DNA of 64,000 bases from assembly GCA_021776135.1 (NCBI GenBank), contig JAJFGL010000008.1, positions 36,596 through 100,595 on the forward strand, written 5' to 3'. A program made the translations under genes and the position numbers. Shown here in pieces: positions 20,171 to 28,674 of this stretch. The notes under the pieces are model-generated. The model saw only the letters and a program-made list of their open reading frames with translations, had not been told where the DNA came from and did not search any database. Every line of letters starts with the position of its first letter. Position 1 is the stretch's first letter. Source of the stretch: Kiloniellaceae bacterium. GTDB lineage: Bacteria > Pseudomonadota > Alphaproteobacteria > Kiloniellales > J153.

Positions 20171-21553
20171 ATGCCGATTGAAATCCTGATGCCGGCGCTG
20201 TCGCCGACCATGACCGAGGGCAAGCTGCTCAAGTGGCACAAGAACGAAGGCGATGCGGTCGCCTCCGGCGATGTCATGGCTGAGATCGAGACCGATAAGG
20301 CGACCATGGAAGTCGAGGCGGTCGAGGAAGGCAAGCTCGGCAAGATTCTGGTCGCCGAGGGCACCGATAACGTTGCCGTGAACGCGCCCATCGCCTTGTT
20401 GCTGGAGGACGGCGAAGATGCTTCGGCCCTAGACGCGGCGCCGCTTGCCACCGCGCCAGCGCCAGCCACCGCGCCAGCGCCAGCCGCCGAAACCGCTGCT
20501 GCCCCGGAAGCCGCCCCGGCGCCGGCCACGTCTGCGCCCGCGCCCGCCGAAACCGAATGGGACGGCCCGAGCGTCACCCTGACGGTACGCGAGGCCTTGC
20601 GCGACGCCATGGCCGAGGAAATGCGCCGCGACCCGGACGTCTTCCTCATGGGCGAAGAGGTCGCCCAGTACCAGGGCGCCTACAAAATCAGCCAAGGCTT
20701 GCTGGAGGAATTCGGCGCCAAGCGGGTGATCGATACCCCGATCACCGAACACGGTTTCGCCGGTGTCGGCGTCGGCGCGGCCTTCTACGGCTTAAAACCG
20801 ATTGTCGAGTTCATGACTTTCAACTTCGCCATGCAGGCGGTCGATCATATCGTCAACTCGGCGGCCAAGACCCGTTACATGTCCGGCGGTCAAGTCAGCA
20901 GCCCGATCGTTTTCCGGGGCCCGAACGGGGCGGCGGCCCGGGTCGCGGCGCAGCATTCTCAGTGCTACGCCTCTTGGTATATGCACCTGCCAGGCTTGAA
21001 GGTGGTGGCGCCCTGGTCGGCGGCCGATGCCAAGGGCCTGCTGAAATCGGCGATCCGGGATCCCAACCCGGTCGTCTTCCTCGAAAACGAGGTCATGTAC
21101 GGACAAAGCTTCGAGGTGCCCGATACGGACGATTGGACCGTGCCCATCGGCAAGGCCAAGATCGTGCGTCCCGGCAAGGACGTGACCATCGCCGCCTTCT
21201 CGATCATGGTCGGCAAGGCCCTGGAGGCGGCCGAGGCCCTGGCCGCCGAGGGTATCGAGGCCGAGGTCATCGATTTGCGCAGCCTCAGGCCGCTCGACAC
21301 CGCCACCATTGTCGACTCGGTCAAGAAGACCAACCGCCTGGTGTTCGCCGAGGAAGGCTGGCCCTCGGCCGGTGTGGGGGCGGAGATCGCCGCCCTGATG
21401 ATGGAACATGCCTTCGATTGGCTGGACGCGCCGGTCAAGCGGGTATGCGGGGCCGACGTGCCCATGCCCTATGCCGCCAATCTCGAAAAGCTCGCCCTGC
21501 CGCAGGCCACGAATATCGCGGAAGCGGCGAAACAGGTTTGCTACGCGAAATAA
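20171..21553 (+). CDS. pdhB: Pyruvate dehydrogenase E1 beta subunit with N-terminal lipoyl domain
   Basis: A 460-residue protein starting at 20171 (GGAGGGGACCC before ATG; the track ORF is seven residues longer). Residues 1-80 are a lipoyl domain with the lipoylated lysine in [11 protein letters not shown]. An Ala/Pro linker (about 90-130) follows, then the E1-beta transketolase-like domain ([26 protein letters not shown] ... [15 protein letters not shown]). A lipoyl domain on E1 beta is typical of alphaproteobacterial PDH. The lipoyl domain is nearly identical in DNA to that of pdhC. Confidence 0.96.
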   Translation: MPIEILMPALSPTMTEGKLLKWHKNEGDAVASGDVMAEIETDKATMEVEAVEEGKLGKILVAEGTDNVAVNAPIALLLEDGEDASALDAAPLATAPAPATAPAPAAETAAAPEAAPAPATSAPAPAETEWDGPSVTLTVREALRDAMAEEMRRDPDVFLMGEEVAQYQGAYKISQGLLEEFGAKRVIDTPITEHGFAGVGVGAAFYGLKPIVEFMTFNFAMQAVDHIVNSAAKTRYMSGGQVSSPIVFRGPNGAAARVAAQHSQCYASWYMHLPGLKVVAPWSAADAKGLLKSAIRDPNPVVFLENEVMYGQSFEVPDTDDWTVPIGKAKIVRPGKDVTIAAFSIMVGKALEAAEALAAEGIEAEVIDLRSLRPLDTATIVDSVKKTNRLVFAEEGWPSAGVGAEIAALMMEHAFDWLDAPVKRVCGADVPMPYAANLEKLALPQATNIAEAAKQVCYAK

Positions 21554-21571
21554 ACCCAAGGATCGTCGATA

Positions 21572-22879
21572 ATGACCGTCAACATCCTCATGCCCGCCCT
21601 CTCGCCGACCATGACCGAGGGCAAGCTGCTCAAGTGGCACATGAAGGAAGGCGACGATGTCGCGTCCGGCGATGTGCTGGCGGAAATCGAGACCGATAAG
21701 GCGACCATGGAGGTTGAGGCGGTCGAGGAAGGCAAGCTCGGCAAGATCCTGGTCGCCGAGGGCACCGACAACGTGCCCGTGAACGCCGCCATCGCGATAC
21801 TGCTGGAGGAGGGCGAGGACGCTTCGGCCATCGCCGATGCCCCGGCGCCCGCCGCGCCAACGCCAACGCCCGCCGCGCCCCCGCCGGCGGCCAAGGCGGC
21901 CAAGGCGCCCGAAGCGCCCGCCACACCAGCGCCTGTTGCGCCAGCGTCAACGCCTAGCGCCGCGCCCGGCGGCCGCATTATCGCCAGTCCCCTGGCCAAG
22001 CGCATGGCTAAGCAAGCCGGGCTCGATCTGGCGGCGCTCAAGGGCAGCGGCCCCAACGGGCGCATCGTGAAGCAGGATATCGAGGCCGCCTTGGCCGGCG
22101 GCGCGCCAAGCGCCGCGCCGGCGCCCGCGCAAGCCACGGCGCCTTTGGCGGCGGCCAGCGGTCCCGGCGCCAAGCAACTCGCTGACATGCTGGGCATGGC
22201 CCACACCCAGGAACCCTTGAGCAAGATGCGCCAGGTCATCGCCCGGCGCTTGAGCGAAGCCAAGCAGACGGTGCCGCATTTCTACCTGACGGTCGATTGC
22301 CGGATCGATGAGCTGTTGCGGCTGCGCAAGGAATTGAACGGGCGTTTCGAGGGCATCAAGATTTCGGTCAACGATTTCGTTATCCGCGCCGCCGCCCTGG
22401 CGTTGAAACAAGTCCCGGCGGCCAATGCCTCCTTCGACGATAGCGGTATCTTGATGTACGAACACGCGGATGTCTCGGTCGCGGTCGCGACCCCCAATGG
22501 ACTTATCACACCGATCATTAAAGCCGCCGAGACCAAGGGCCTCTCGGGCATCTCCAGCGAGATGAAGGATCTGGCCCTGCGCGCCCGCGACGGCAAGCTG
22601 AAGCCGGAGGAATACCAGGGCGGCACCTTCTCGGTCTCCAATCTGGGCATGTTCGGGGTGAAGGAATTTTCCGCCATCATCAACCCGCCCCAGGGCTGTA
22701 TCCTGGCGGTCGGGGCGGGCGAACCGCGCGCGGTCATAAAAGACGGCGCGGTCGCGGCGGCGACGGTTATGTCCTGCACCCTCTCGGTCGATCACCGGGT
22801 GGTCGACGGCGCCATCGGGGCCGAGTTCCTGGCCGCCTTCAAAAAGCTGATCGAGTACCCGGCGGCGATGTTGCTGTAG
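21572..22879 (+). CDS. pdhC: Dihydrolipoamide acetyltransferase (PDH E2)
   Basis: Forms the core of the PDH complex and transfers the acetyl group to CoA. 435 residues: lipoyl domain (1-80, [11 protein letters not shown]), Ala/Pro linker, peripheral-subunit-binding domain (about 130-165, IIASPLAKRMAKQAGLDL ... GPNGRIVKQDIE), second linker, and the catalytic domain from about residue 205 ending with the active-site motif SVDHRVVDGA. Eighteen bp after pdhB. lpd normally follows closely; here 868 bp of foreign-looking DNA separates them. Confidence 0.96.
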   Translation: MTVNILMPALSPTMTEGKLLKWHMKEGDDVASGDVLAEIETDKATMEVEAVEEGKLGKILVAEGTDNVPVNAAIAILLEEGEDASAIADAPAPAAPTPTPAAPPPAAKAAKAPEAPATPAPVAPASTPSAAPGGRIIASPLAKRMAKQAGLDLAALKGSGPNGRIVKQDIEAALAGGAPSAAPAPAQATAPLAAASGPGAKQLADMLGMAHTQEPLSKMRQVIARRLSEAKQTVPHFYLTVDCRIDELLRLRKELNGRFEGIKISVNDFVIRAAALALKQVPAANASFDDSGILMYEHADVSVAVATPNGLITPIIKAAETKGLSGISSEMKDLALRARDGKLKPEEYQGGTFSVSNLGMFGVKEFSAIINPPQGCILAVGAGEPRAVIKDGAVAAATVMSCTLSVDHRVVDGAIGAEFLAAFKKLIEYPAAMLL

Positions 22880-22996
22880 AGAGGTTCCATGGTAAATTCA
22901 CCTGCCAAACGCGCTGCAGTTACAAATGACTACAAAGGCTGGCTGAGCTAGGTAATTGAGTCGTGTTTTTCCAATATTGGTGCTTGGAATAGCGTG

Positions 22997-23094
22997 ATGC
23001 AAAAAGTCAGCCTAGCGAAAAGACTCCCGTAGTTCTCGCCCACTGGAACTCAAAGGTGGTCGGCGAACTGAACGAATACGAGATCAAGGTCTAG
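22997..23094 (+). pseudogene. Remnant of a small cupin-domain protein gene
   Basis: ATGCAAAAAGTCAGCCTAGCG encodes MQKVSLAKRLP and then a TAG. One frame over, VVLAHWNSKVVGELNEYEIKV continues to another TAG at 23092. Together these match the start of small cupin proteins, which read approximately M-Q-K-V-x-L ... HW-x-x-KVV-x-ELN-x-Y-x-(I/V)-KVVK. A frameshift and premature stop have destroyed it, and the metal-binding cupin motifs are gone. The identification rests on a short segment. Confidence 0.55.
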
Positions 23095-23104
23095 GAGCGA
23101 GATA

Positions 23105-23557
23105 ATGGTTGGATATATTCTCCTGTGGGCCGTGTCCGTTTTATTAGGCGCGTTACCGCTTATCATAGATGTGATAATTCCTGCGGAAATCTGGCAGGCG
23201 ATGAATCCGAATAACTTCAATGTATACTACGATGAATATATTTATATTGGGCTGGTTCCCGCGATTATTACTTCTTTGAGTTTCGTTTTGAATGCTACGG
23301 ATCGATCACAATCTCATCTGATAGCAGGTCTTTCTATGGCAGCTATAATTATTTTCTTAATTGTTTTTATGTGCGCTGCTTCAATGACGTTTGGGGTGAT
23401 GTACCTTTGGTCGCGCAATGCGATAGAATTAAATAGAGTTTTCCTCGGATTTATTCAAACAAACGAGAGGTTATTTTATGCATCACTTATTATGCTTAGT
23501 GGATGTTTGTTCTTAACACTTGTCTATTCTTTAACGCTCAAGAAACGAGCAAGCTAA
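23105..23557 (+). CDS. AT-rich hypothetical membrane protein
   Basis: A 150-residue ORF with four hydrophobic segments (about residues 3-25, 46-64, 72-96 and 124-144). I recognise no family. GGAGCGAG precedes the ATG. Base composition is far lower in GC than its neighbours, and codons such as ATA, TTA and ATT are common, which suggests foreign origin. It occupies the gap between pdhC and lpd, normally short, together with the next small ORF. Confidence 0.6.
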   Translation: MVGYILLWAVSVLLGALPLIIDVIIPAEIWQAMNPNNFNVYYDEYIYIGLVPAIITSLSFVLNATDRSQSHLIAGLSMAAIIIFLIVFMCAASMTFGVMYLWSRNAIELNRVFLGFIQTNERLFYASLIMLSGCLFLTLVYSLTLKKRAS

Positions 23558-23571
23558 AAAGCGAGGAGAAA

Positions 23572-23742
23572 ATGCTTGGAAATCTTGCGGAAATGAATCT
23601 GCTCATTGGAATCTGCGGATGGTTACTGGGCTTGATTATTCTCTATTGGCAGTACCGCACAGATAATCCTTACGCAGACCCGATTGAAGCTTTTATATTT
23701 GAGATGCGAACTTGGCTGCGCTTGCAGCCTACCAAGAAATAA
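23572..23742 (+). CDS. Small AT-rich hypothetical membrane-anchored protein
   Basis: A 56-residue ORF beginning MLGNLAEMNLLIG, chosen over the longer track start because GAGGAG lies 5 nt upstream. One hydrophobic helix (about residues 8-28) is followed by a short charged tail. Fourteen bp after the previous ORF and 5 bp before the lpd ATG, it would deliver ribosomes to lpd if translated. No family recognised. Confidence 0.5.
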   Translation: MLGNLAEMNLLIGICGWLLGLIILYWQYRTDNPYADPIEAFIFEMRTWLRLQPTKK

Positions 23743-23747
23743 ACGTC

Positions 23748-25160
23748 ATGGCCGACACCAACTTCGACCTGATCGTGATCGGCGGCGGGCCGGGCGGTTA
23801 TGTGACCGCGATCCGCGCGTCGCAACTGGGCGGCAAGGTCGCCCTGGTCGAGCGCGAACACCTGGGCGGCATCTGCCTCAACTGGGGCTGCATCCCAACC
23901 AAGGCGCTGCTGCGGACCTCGGAAATTTATCACTACATGACCCACGCCGGCGATTACGGGCTAAGCGCCAAGGAGGTCGGCTTCGATCTGGCCAAGGTGG
24001 TCAAGCGCTCCCGCGCCGTGGCCCGGCGTTTGAGCGGCGGCGTCGCGCACCTGATGAAAAAGAACAAGGTCACGGTCTTCGACGGCCACGGCAAGCTGGA
24101 CGGGATCAAGGGTAAGGACCGCAAGGTCCATGTGTCCAAGGACGGCAAAGCGCTCGCCGATCTCACGGCCAAGAACGTGATCCTGGCCACCGGCGCCCGG
24201 GCGCGGCAACTGCCCGGCCTGGAAGGGGACGGCAAGCTGGTCTGGACCTACAAGGAAGCCATGGTGCCTGAGGTCATGCCGAAGTCCCTGTTGGTCATAG
24301 GCTCCGGCGCCATCGGGATCGAGTTCGCCAGCTTCTACCGCACCCTCGGCGCCGAGGTGACCGTGGTCGAGGTGCTGCCGCGCGTGTTGCCCGTGGAAGA
24401 CGAGGAAATCTCCGCCTTCGCCCACAAGGCCTTCGAGAAGCAGGGCATGAAGATACTCACCAACGCCACGGTCAAGAGCTTGAAGAAGAGCGCCAACAGC
24501 GTCACCGCGACCGTCGAGAAGGATGGCAAGTCCAGCGAGATCACGGTTGATCGCGTTATCTCCGCCGTCGGCATCGTCGGCAATGTGGAGGACCTGGGCC
24601 TGGAAGGCACCAAGGCCAAGGTCGAGCGCAGCCATGTGGTCACCGACCAATGGATGGCGACCGGCGAACCCAATGTCTATGCCATCGGCGACCTGACCGG
24701 GCCGCCCTGGCTGGCCCATAAGGCCAGCCACGAAGGCGTCATCTGCGTCGAGAAACTGGCCGGGCAGAACGACGTGCATCCCCTCGACGTGCTGCGCATC
24801 CCCGGCTGCACTTACTGTCACCCGCAGATCGCCAGCATCGGGCTATCCGAGGCCAAGGCGAAGGAGGGCGGGCGCAAGATCAAGGTCGGCCGCTTCCCCT
24901 TCATGGGCAACGGCAAGGCGATCGCGCTCGGTGAGGATCAAGGCCTGGTCAAAACCATTTTCGATGCCGCCACCGGCGAGTTGTTGGGCGCCCATATGGT
25001 CGGCGCCGAGGTCACGGAACTCATTCAAGGTTACGCCGTCGCCATGCAGTTGGAGACCACCGAGACCGACCTCATGCACACGGTCTTCCCGCACCCGACC
25101 TTGAGCGAAATGATGCACGAAAGCGTCCTTGACGCCTACGGCCGGGTTATCCATTTCTAG
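23748..25160 (+). CDS. lpd: Dihydrolipoamide dehydrogenase (E3)
   Basis: Reoxidises dihydrolipoamide with NAD+ for PDH and related complexes. 470 residues from MADTNFDLIVIGGGPGG; the track ORF adds twelve upstream. The FAD motif GGGPGGYV, redox disulfide GGICLNWGCIPTK, NAD motif VIGSGAIGIEFASFY and the interface catalytic dyad HPTLSEMMHE are all present. No good Shine-Dalgarno precedes the ATG, and the AT-rich ORF ends 5 bp before it, so coupling to that ORF is likely. Confidence 0.96.
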   Translation: MADTNFDLIVIGGGPGGYVTAIRASQLGGKVALVEREHLGGICLNWGCIPTKALLRTSEIYHYMTHAGDYGLSAKEVGFDLAKVVKRSRAVARRLSGGVAHLMKKNKVTVFDGHGKLDGIKGKDRKVHVSKDGKALADLTAKNVILATGARARQLPGLEGDGKLVWTYKEAMVPEVMPKSLLVIGSGAIGIEFASFYRTLGAEVTVVEVLPRVLPVEDEEISAFAHKAFEKQGMKILTNATVKSLKKSANSVTATVEKDGKSSEITVDRVISAVGIVGNVEDLGLEGTKAKVERSHVVTDQWMATGEPNVYAIGDLTGPPWLAHKASHEGVICVEKLAGQNDVHPLDVLRIPGCTYCHPQIASIGLSEAKAKEGGRKIKVGRFPFMGNGKAIALGEDQGLVKTIFDAATGELLGAHMVGAEVTELIQGYAVAMQLETTETDLMHTVFPHPTLSEMMHESVLDAYGRVIHF

Positions 25161-25183
25161 GGCATGGGGTATAAAGCAAAGGG

Positions 25184-25343
25184 TTAACCACAGAGGCACA
25201 GAGACACAGAGAAAAAAAGATCCAGGACTAAGACACGAAAGCACTAGAGCGTGGCGGCGGGATGGATCAAACTCGTTGAATCCGTAGTGGTAACATTTGC
25301 GACTTTCTCTGTGCCTCTGTGCCTCTGTGTCTCTGTGGTGAAA
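25184..25343. repeat. Palindromic repeat family R3, element A
   Basis: TTAACCACAGAGGCACAGAGACACAGAGAAA (25184-25214) is answered by TTTCTCTGTGCCTCTGTGCCTCTGTGTCTCTGTGGTGAAA (25304-25343), the inverted form with one extra GTGCCTCT unit. The intervening 90 bp are not coding. Element B follows 8 bp later with the same arms. Confidence 0.9.
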
Positions 25344-25351
25344 ACAAGAAC

Positions 25352-25500
25352 TTAACCACATAGGCACAGAGACACAGAGGGATCAGGTCCGGAACGAAAA
25401 CGCAAAGGCTTTGGATCGCGCTCTCGGGATGGACAGACCCATGAGAACCCCAATTATTTTTTCTTGAGTTTCTCTGTGCCTCTGTGTCTCTGTGGTGAAA
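25352..25500. repeat. Palindromic repeat family R3, element B
   Basis: TTAACCACATAGGCACAGAGACACAGAG (25352-25379) pairs with TTTCTCTGTGCCTCTGTGTCTCTGTGGTGAAA (25469-25500). The right arm ends 27 bp before the lipA ATG and would contain the GTG used by the track as the lipA start. Both elements together fill almost the whole lpd-lipA gap. Confidence 0.9.
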
Positions 25501-25527
25501 TCGAACCTGAAAGAAAAACCGAAAGCA

Positions 25528-26481
25528 ATGTCTGCTAGTATCGATAAAACCCGCATCCGCCATCCTGAAAAGGCGGGCAAGCCCGACAACCCGATCCGGC
25601 GCAAGCCGTCCTGGATCCGGGTCAAGGCGCCGGTGTCGCCGGTCTATCACGAGACCCGCAAGATCATGCGCGCGCACAATCTAAGCACGGTTTGTGAGGA
25701 GGCGGCTTGCCCCAACATCGGCGAGTGCTGGGCCAAGCGCCACGCGACCATGATGATCATGGGCGAGGTCTGCACCCGCGCCTGCGCCTTCTGCAATGTG
25801 GCGACCGGCAAGCCCGGCGCCCTGGATCCTTTCGAGCCGGTCAACGTCGCCGATGCCGTGGCCAAGCTGGGGCTGGAACATGTGGTCATCACCTCCGTCG
25901 ACCGCGACGATTTGGACGACGGCGGGGCCGGGCATTTCGCGGCGGTGATCGGGGCCATACGCAAAGCCACGCCCGCTACCACCATTGAAGTGCTGACCCC
26001 CGATTTTTTGCGTAAGGACGGCGCCGAGGATGCTGTGGTCACAGCCAAGCCCGATGTCTTCAACCACAACCTGGAAACCGTGCCGAGGCTTTACGCCAGC
26101 GTCCGGCCGGGCGCGCGTTACTTCAACTCTCTGCGTTTATTGCAGCGGGTCAAGGAACTGGACCCCTCCTTGTTCACCAAGTCCGGCATCATGGTCGGCC
26201 TGGGCGAGAGCGAAGAGGAGGTGCTTCAGGTCATGGACGATCTGCGTTCCGCCGATGTGGATTTCCTGACCGTGGGGCAATACCTGCAACCCACACCCAA
26301 GCACCACGCCATCGACCGCTTCGTCACGCCGGAGGAGTTCAAGCGTCTCGAATCCCTGGCTTACGCCAAGGGCTTTCTCATGGTCTCGGCCACGCCGCTC
26401 ACCCGCTCGTCCTATCATGCCGGCGAGGACTTCGCCCGCCTGCGCGCCGCCCGCGAAGCCAAGTTGGCCGCCGGGGCCTAA
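25528..26481 (+). CDS. lipA: Lipoyl synthase
   Basis: Radical SAM enzyme inserting two sulfurs into octanoyl groups on lipoyl domains, here supplying PdhB, PdhC and others. 317 residues from [15 protein letters not shown]. The auxiliary [4Fe-4S] site is [12 protein letters not shown], the SAM cluster is CTRACAFC, and the sacrificial-cluster serine is in the C-terminal [11 protein letters not shown]. The track's GTG at 25492 falls within a repeat and is rejected. The position after lpd fits its role. Confidence 0.96.
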   Translation: MSASIDKTRIRHPEKAGKPDNPIRRKPSWIRVKAPVSPVYHETRKIMRAHNLSTVCEEAACPNIGECWAKRHATMMIMGEVCTRACAFCNVATGKPGALDPFEPVNVADAVAKLGLEHVVITSVDRDDLDDGGAGHFAAVIGAIRKATPATTIEVLTPDFLRKDGAEDAVVTAKPDVFNHNLETVPRLYASVRPGARYFNSLRLLQRVKELDPSLFTKSGIMVGLGESEEEVLQVMDDLRSADVDFLTVGQYLQPTPKHHAIDRFVTPEEFKRLESLAYAKGFLMVSATPLTRSSYHAGEDFARLRAAREAKLAAGA

Positions 26482-26501
26482 CGCGGGATCGTATCAGCCT
26501 C

Positions 26502-26948
26502 GTGCCGACCCATGCGGAAAAGCGCGTCCTGCCCTACACGCCGAAGCAACTCTTCGACATGGTCGCCGATATAGAGCGCTATCCGGAATTCTTGCCCTGG
26601 TGCCTGGCGACGCGCATACGCAAGCGCGAGGGCAATGTCATCGTCGCCGACATGGCGATCGGCTTCAAGGTGTTCAGGGAACGCTTCACCACCCGTGTCG
26701 CGCTCAATCCTGAACAAAACCGCCTCGACGTGACCTATGCCGAGGGGCCGTTCAAGTACCTAAACAATCACTGGGTGTTCGCGGAACATCCCGATGGCTG
26801 CGAGATCGATTTCTATGTCGATTTCGAATTCCGCTCGCGGCTTTTGCAAAAGGCCATAGAGGTGTTGTTCACCGAAGCCGTGCGCCGCATGGTCGGCGCT
26901 TTCGAAACCCGCGCCCACAAGCTTTACGGGCCGCCGGCCGTGCGCTAA
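26502..26948 (+). CDS. START-domain protein, Coq10/RatA family
   Basis: A 148-residue lipid-binding-fold protein, start GTG at 26502. It opens HAEKRVLPYTPKQLFDMVADIERYPEFLPWC, the Coq10/RatA hallmark, and has EGPFKYLNNHWVF and the C-terminal helix. In alphaproteobacteria the gene next to lipA is taken as a Coq10-like ubiquinone-binding protein; the E. coli relative RatA was described as a ribosome-associated toxin. The Coq10 reading is the more likely by context. Twenty bp after lipA. Confidence 0.88.
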   Translation: MPTHAEKRVLPYTPKQLFDMVADIERYPEFLPWCLATRIRKREGNVIVADMAIGFKVFRERFTTRVALNPEQNRLDVTYAEGPFKYLNNHWVFAEHPDGCEIDFYVDFEFRSRLLQKAIEVLFTEAVRRMVGAFETRAHKLYGPPAVR

Positions 26949-26960
26949 TGCGCCATGCCC

Positions 26961-27692
26961 TCAGAATGATTGCCCGGCCTGGGATAGGGCGGCGTAGAGG
27001 GTCAGGATCATGAAGGTGTTGAAGGCCGCATGGGTTACGATCGCGGGCCAGATCGAACCGCTGCGTTCCGCGATCCAGGCCAGGGCCAGGCCAACCAGTG
27101 TCAGGGCCGGGATCAGAACCGCCACCCCGTGCAGGACCGCGAAGACCGAGGCGCTGACAATCGCCGCCGCGCCAAAACCCAGGCGCCGGCGCAGCCACCC
27201 ATAAAGAAGGCCACGGAAGGCGATCTCCTCGGCGAAGGGCGTTAGGATGCCGCCCATGACGATCATTCCCAGCAGCGCGGGCCAGCTAAATCCGGCGGGC
27301 GCCAGCGCCGCCACCTGCGGATTATCGAAGGGGATATCGAGGAGCCTCGGGATCGCCGCATTGATTATGGCCACGGCCGGCATCAGACCCAAGGCCACGA
27401 ATACCGCGCGCCGGATCCAGGCGCGCGGGCAGGACACCAGCCCCAAGTCCGCCCAGGATAGGCCGTGGCGGCGAAGTATGAGCCGGTGCACGCAGATCAA
27501 GAGAATCAGCGATTGAAAAAAGATAACCGCCAGGGTGATGACCAGCATCTGGGTTTCGCCATGCTCCGCGCGGCCGCCGCGCGCGGCGCCGGCGATGCCG
27601 CCGAAGAACAAAGCCATCAGGCGCAGCGCGCCCAGATTGACGATCAGGAAGAGCAACAAATCGCCGGCCGTGACCCGGCTGCGCCAGTCCAT
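26961..27692 (-). CDS. CPBP-family intramembrane metalloprotease
   Basis: Predicted inner-membrane glutamic-type protease (Abi/CAAX-like), 243 residues from the ATG at 27692. The 425-residue track ORF wrongly includes a shadow of cinA. About seven helices are visible. Motif 1 is EEIAFRGLLYG, motif 2 is FAVLHGV, and motif 3 is HAAFN near the C terminus, completing the catalytic set. The substrate is unknown. It converges with the Coq10-like gene and lies 8 bp after cinA on the same strand. Confidence 0.87.
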   Translation of the reverse strand: MDWRSRVTAGDLLLFLIVNLGALRLMALFFGGIAGAARGGRAEHGETQMLVITLAVIFFQSLILLICVHRLILRRHGLSWADLGLVSCPRAWIRRAVFVALGLMPAVAIINAAIPRLLDIPFDNPQVAALAPAGFSWPALLGMIVMGGILTPFAEEIAFRGLLYGWLRRRLGFGAAAIVSASVFAVLHGVAVLIPALTLVGLALAWIAERSGSIWPAIVTHAAFNTFMILTLYAALSQAGQSF

Positions 27693-27700
27693 AGGCGGGC

Positions 27701-28195
27701 TCAAGGTACGGCGCCGGCGAGCAGGCTGAGGGCCGCGCTCACGGCGGCCAGGCGAACCGCGCCGCGGTCGCCGGAAAACAGGTGGCGCTGGTGCCGTGGC
27801 GCGGCGCCGCTTCGCGCCAGGCCCAGGTAGACCAAGCCCACCGGCTTGGTGGCAGTCGCGCCGCCCGGCCCCGCGATCCCGGTGACCGAAACCGCGACCT
27901 GGGCCCGCGAGTGGGCGAGGGCGCCGCTTGCCATGGCCTCCGCCACCTCGGCGCTGACCGCGCCCTGGGCTTCGATCAAGCCGGGCAGGACGCCAAGCGC
28001 CTCGATCTTGGCCGCGTTGGAATAGGTCACGAAACCGCGCTCGAAAACATCCGAAGAACTGGCGATCTCCGTCAGGCAGGCCGCGATCAGGCCGCCGGTG
28101 CAGGATTCCGCCGCGACTATCTGCAGGCCCGCGCGCCGGTAACACTCCAGCACCTCGGCGGCCTTGGCCAGCAGTTCGGGGGTGAAGAGGCTCAT
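27701..28195 (-). CDS. pncC: CinA C-terminal domain protein (nicotinamide-nucleotide amidohydrolase)
   Basis: Deamidates nicotinamide mononucleotide to nicotinate mononucleotide in NAD recycling. 164 residues, the stand-alone PncC form without the CinA N-terminal domain. Key segments: AAESCTGGLIAACLTEIAGSS-like (here ASSS), YSNAAKIEALGV and AVSVTGIAGPGGATATKPVG. The start at 28195 overlaps the pgpA stop (ATGA). The track ORF adds a long false N terminus. Confidence 0.92.
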   Translation of the reverse strand: MSLFTPELLAKAAEVLECYRRAGLQIVAAESCTGGLIAACLTEIASSSDVFERGFVTYSNAAKIEALGVLPGLIEAQGAVSAEVAEAMASGALAHSRAQVAVSVTGIAGPGGATATKPVGLVYLGLARSGAAPRHQRHLFSGDRGAVRLAAVSAALSLLAGAVP

Positions 28196-28674
28196 GGTTC
28201 CAGCAGCGCCAGGGCCGCCAGAGTCGCGGCCACGGCATAGACGGCGGCAGCCATGTCGTCGAGCATGATACCCAGTCCGCCCTTGATCCGCCGGTCGAGG
28301 AGGCTCACCGGCCAGGGTTTGAGAATATCGAACAGGCGGAAAAACAAAAAAGCGATGGCGTAGGCCCCCAGGTCGAGAGCGAAGGGCACCAGGGTCAGCC
28401 ACATGCCGGCGACCTCGTCGATAACGACCTTGCCGGGATCGGCTTGGCCCAGGCTTTCGGCGTAGCGCCCGCTTGCCCATATGCCGGCCAGGAAGGCCGC
28501 CGCCGCCGCGCCCAGCAGCGCCCAGCGCCCGCCAAGGGAGACAATGACAATGGCGAAGGGCAGGGCCGCCAGGGTGCCCCAGGTGCCCGGTATGCGGGGC
28601 AAAAGACCGCTGCCGAACCAGGTCGCGATCAGGCTCGCCGGGTGCCAAAAACTAAGCGCGCGCGCGGCGGTCAT
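28192..28674 (-). CDS. pgpA: Phosphatidylglycerophosphatase A
   Basis: Inner-membrane phosphatase making phosphatidylglycerol. 160 residues with [19 protein letters not shown], the catalytic region [24 protein letters not shown] and [12 protein letters not shown], in the usual order. Its start overlaps the ispDF stop by 4 bp and its stop overlaps pncC, so the three genes are translated as a coupled set. Confidence 0.93.
   Translation of the reverse strand: MTAARALSFWHPASLIATWFGSGLLPRIPGTWGTLAALPFAIVIVSLGGRWALLGAAAAAFLAGIWASGRYAESLGQADPGKVVIDEVAGMWLTLVPFALDLGAYAIAFLFFRLFDILKPWPVSLLDRRIKGGLGIMLDDMAAAVYAVAATLAALALLEP

Noticed and set aside
25184-25500. CRISPR-like array
   Set aside because: Repeats are inverted pairs with two long, unequal intervals, not direct repeats with uniform spacers; no cas genes.
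26961-28238. 425-residue ORF as one protein
   Set aside because: Its first 180 residues are an out-of-frame reading of pncC; the CPBP protease starts at 27692.
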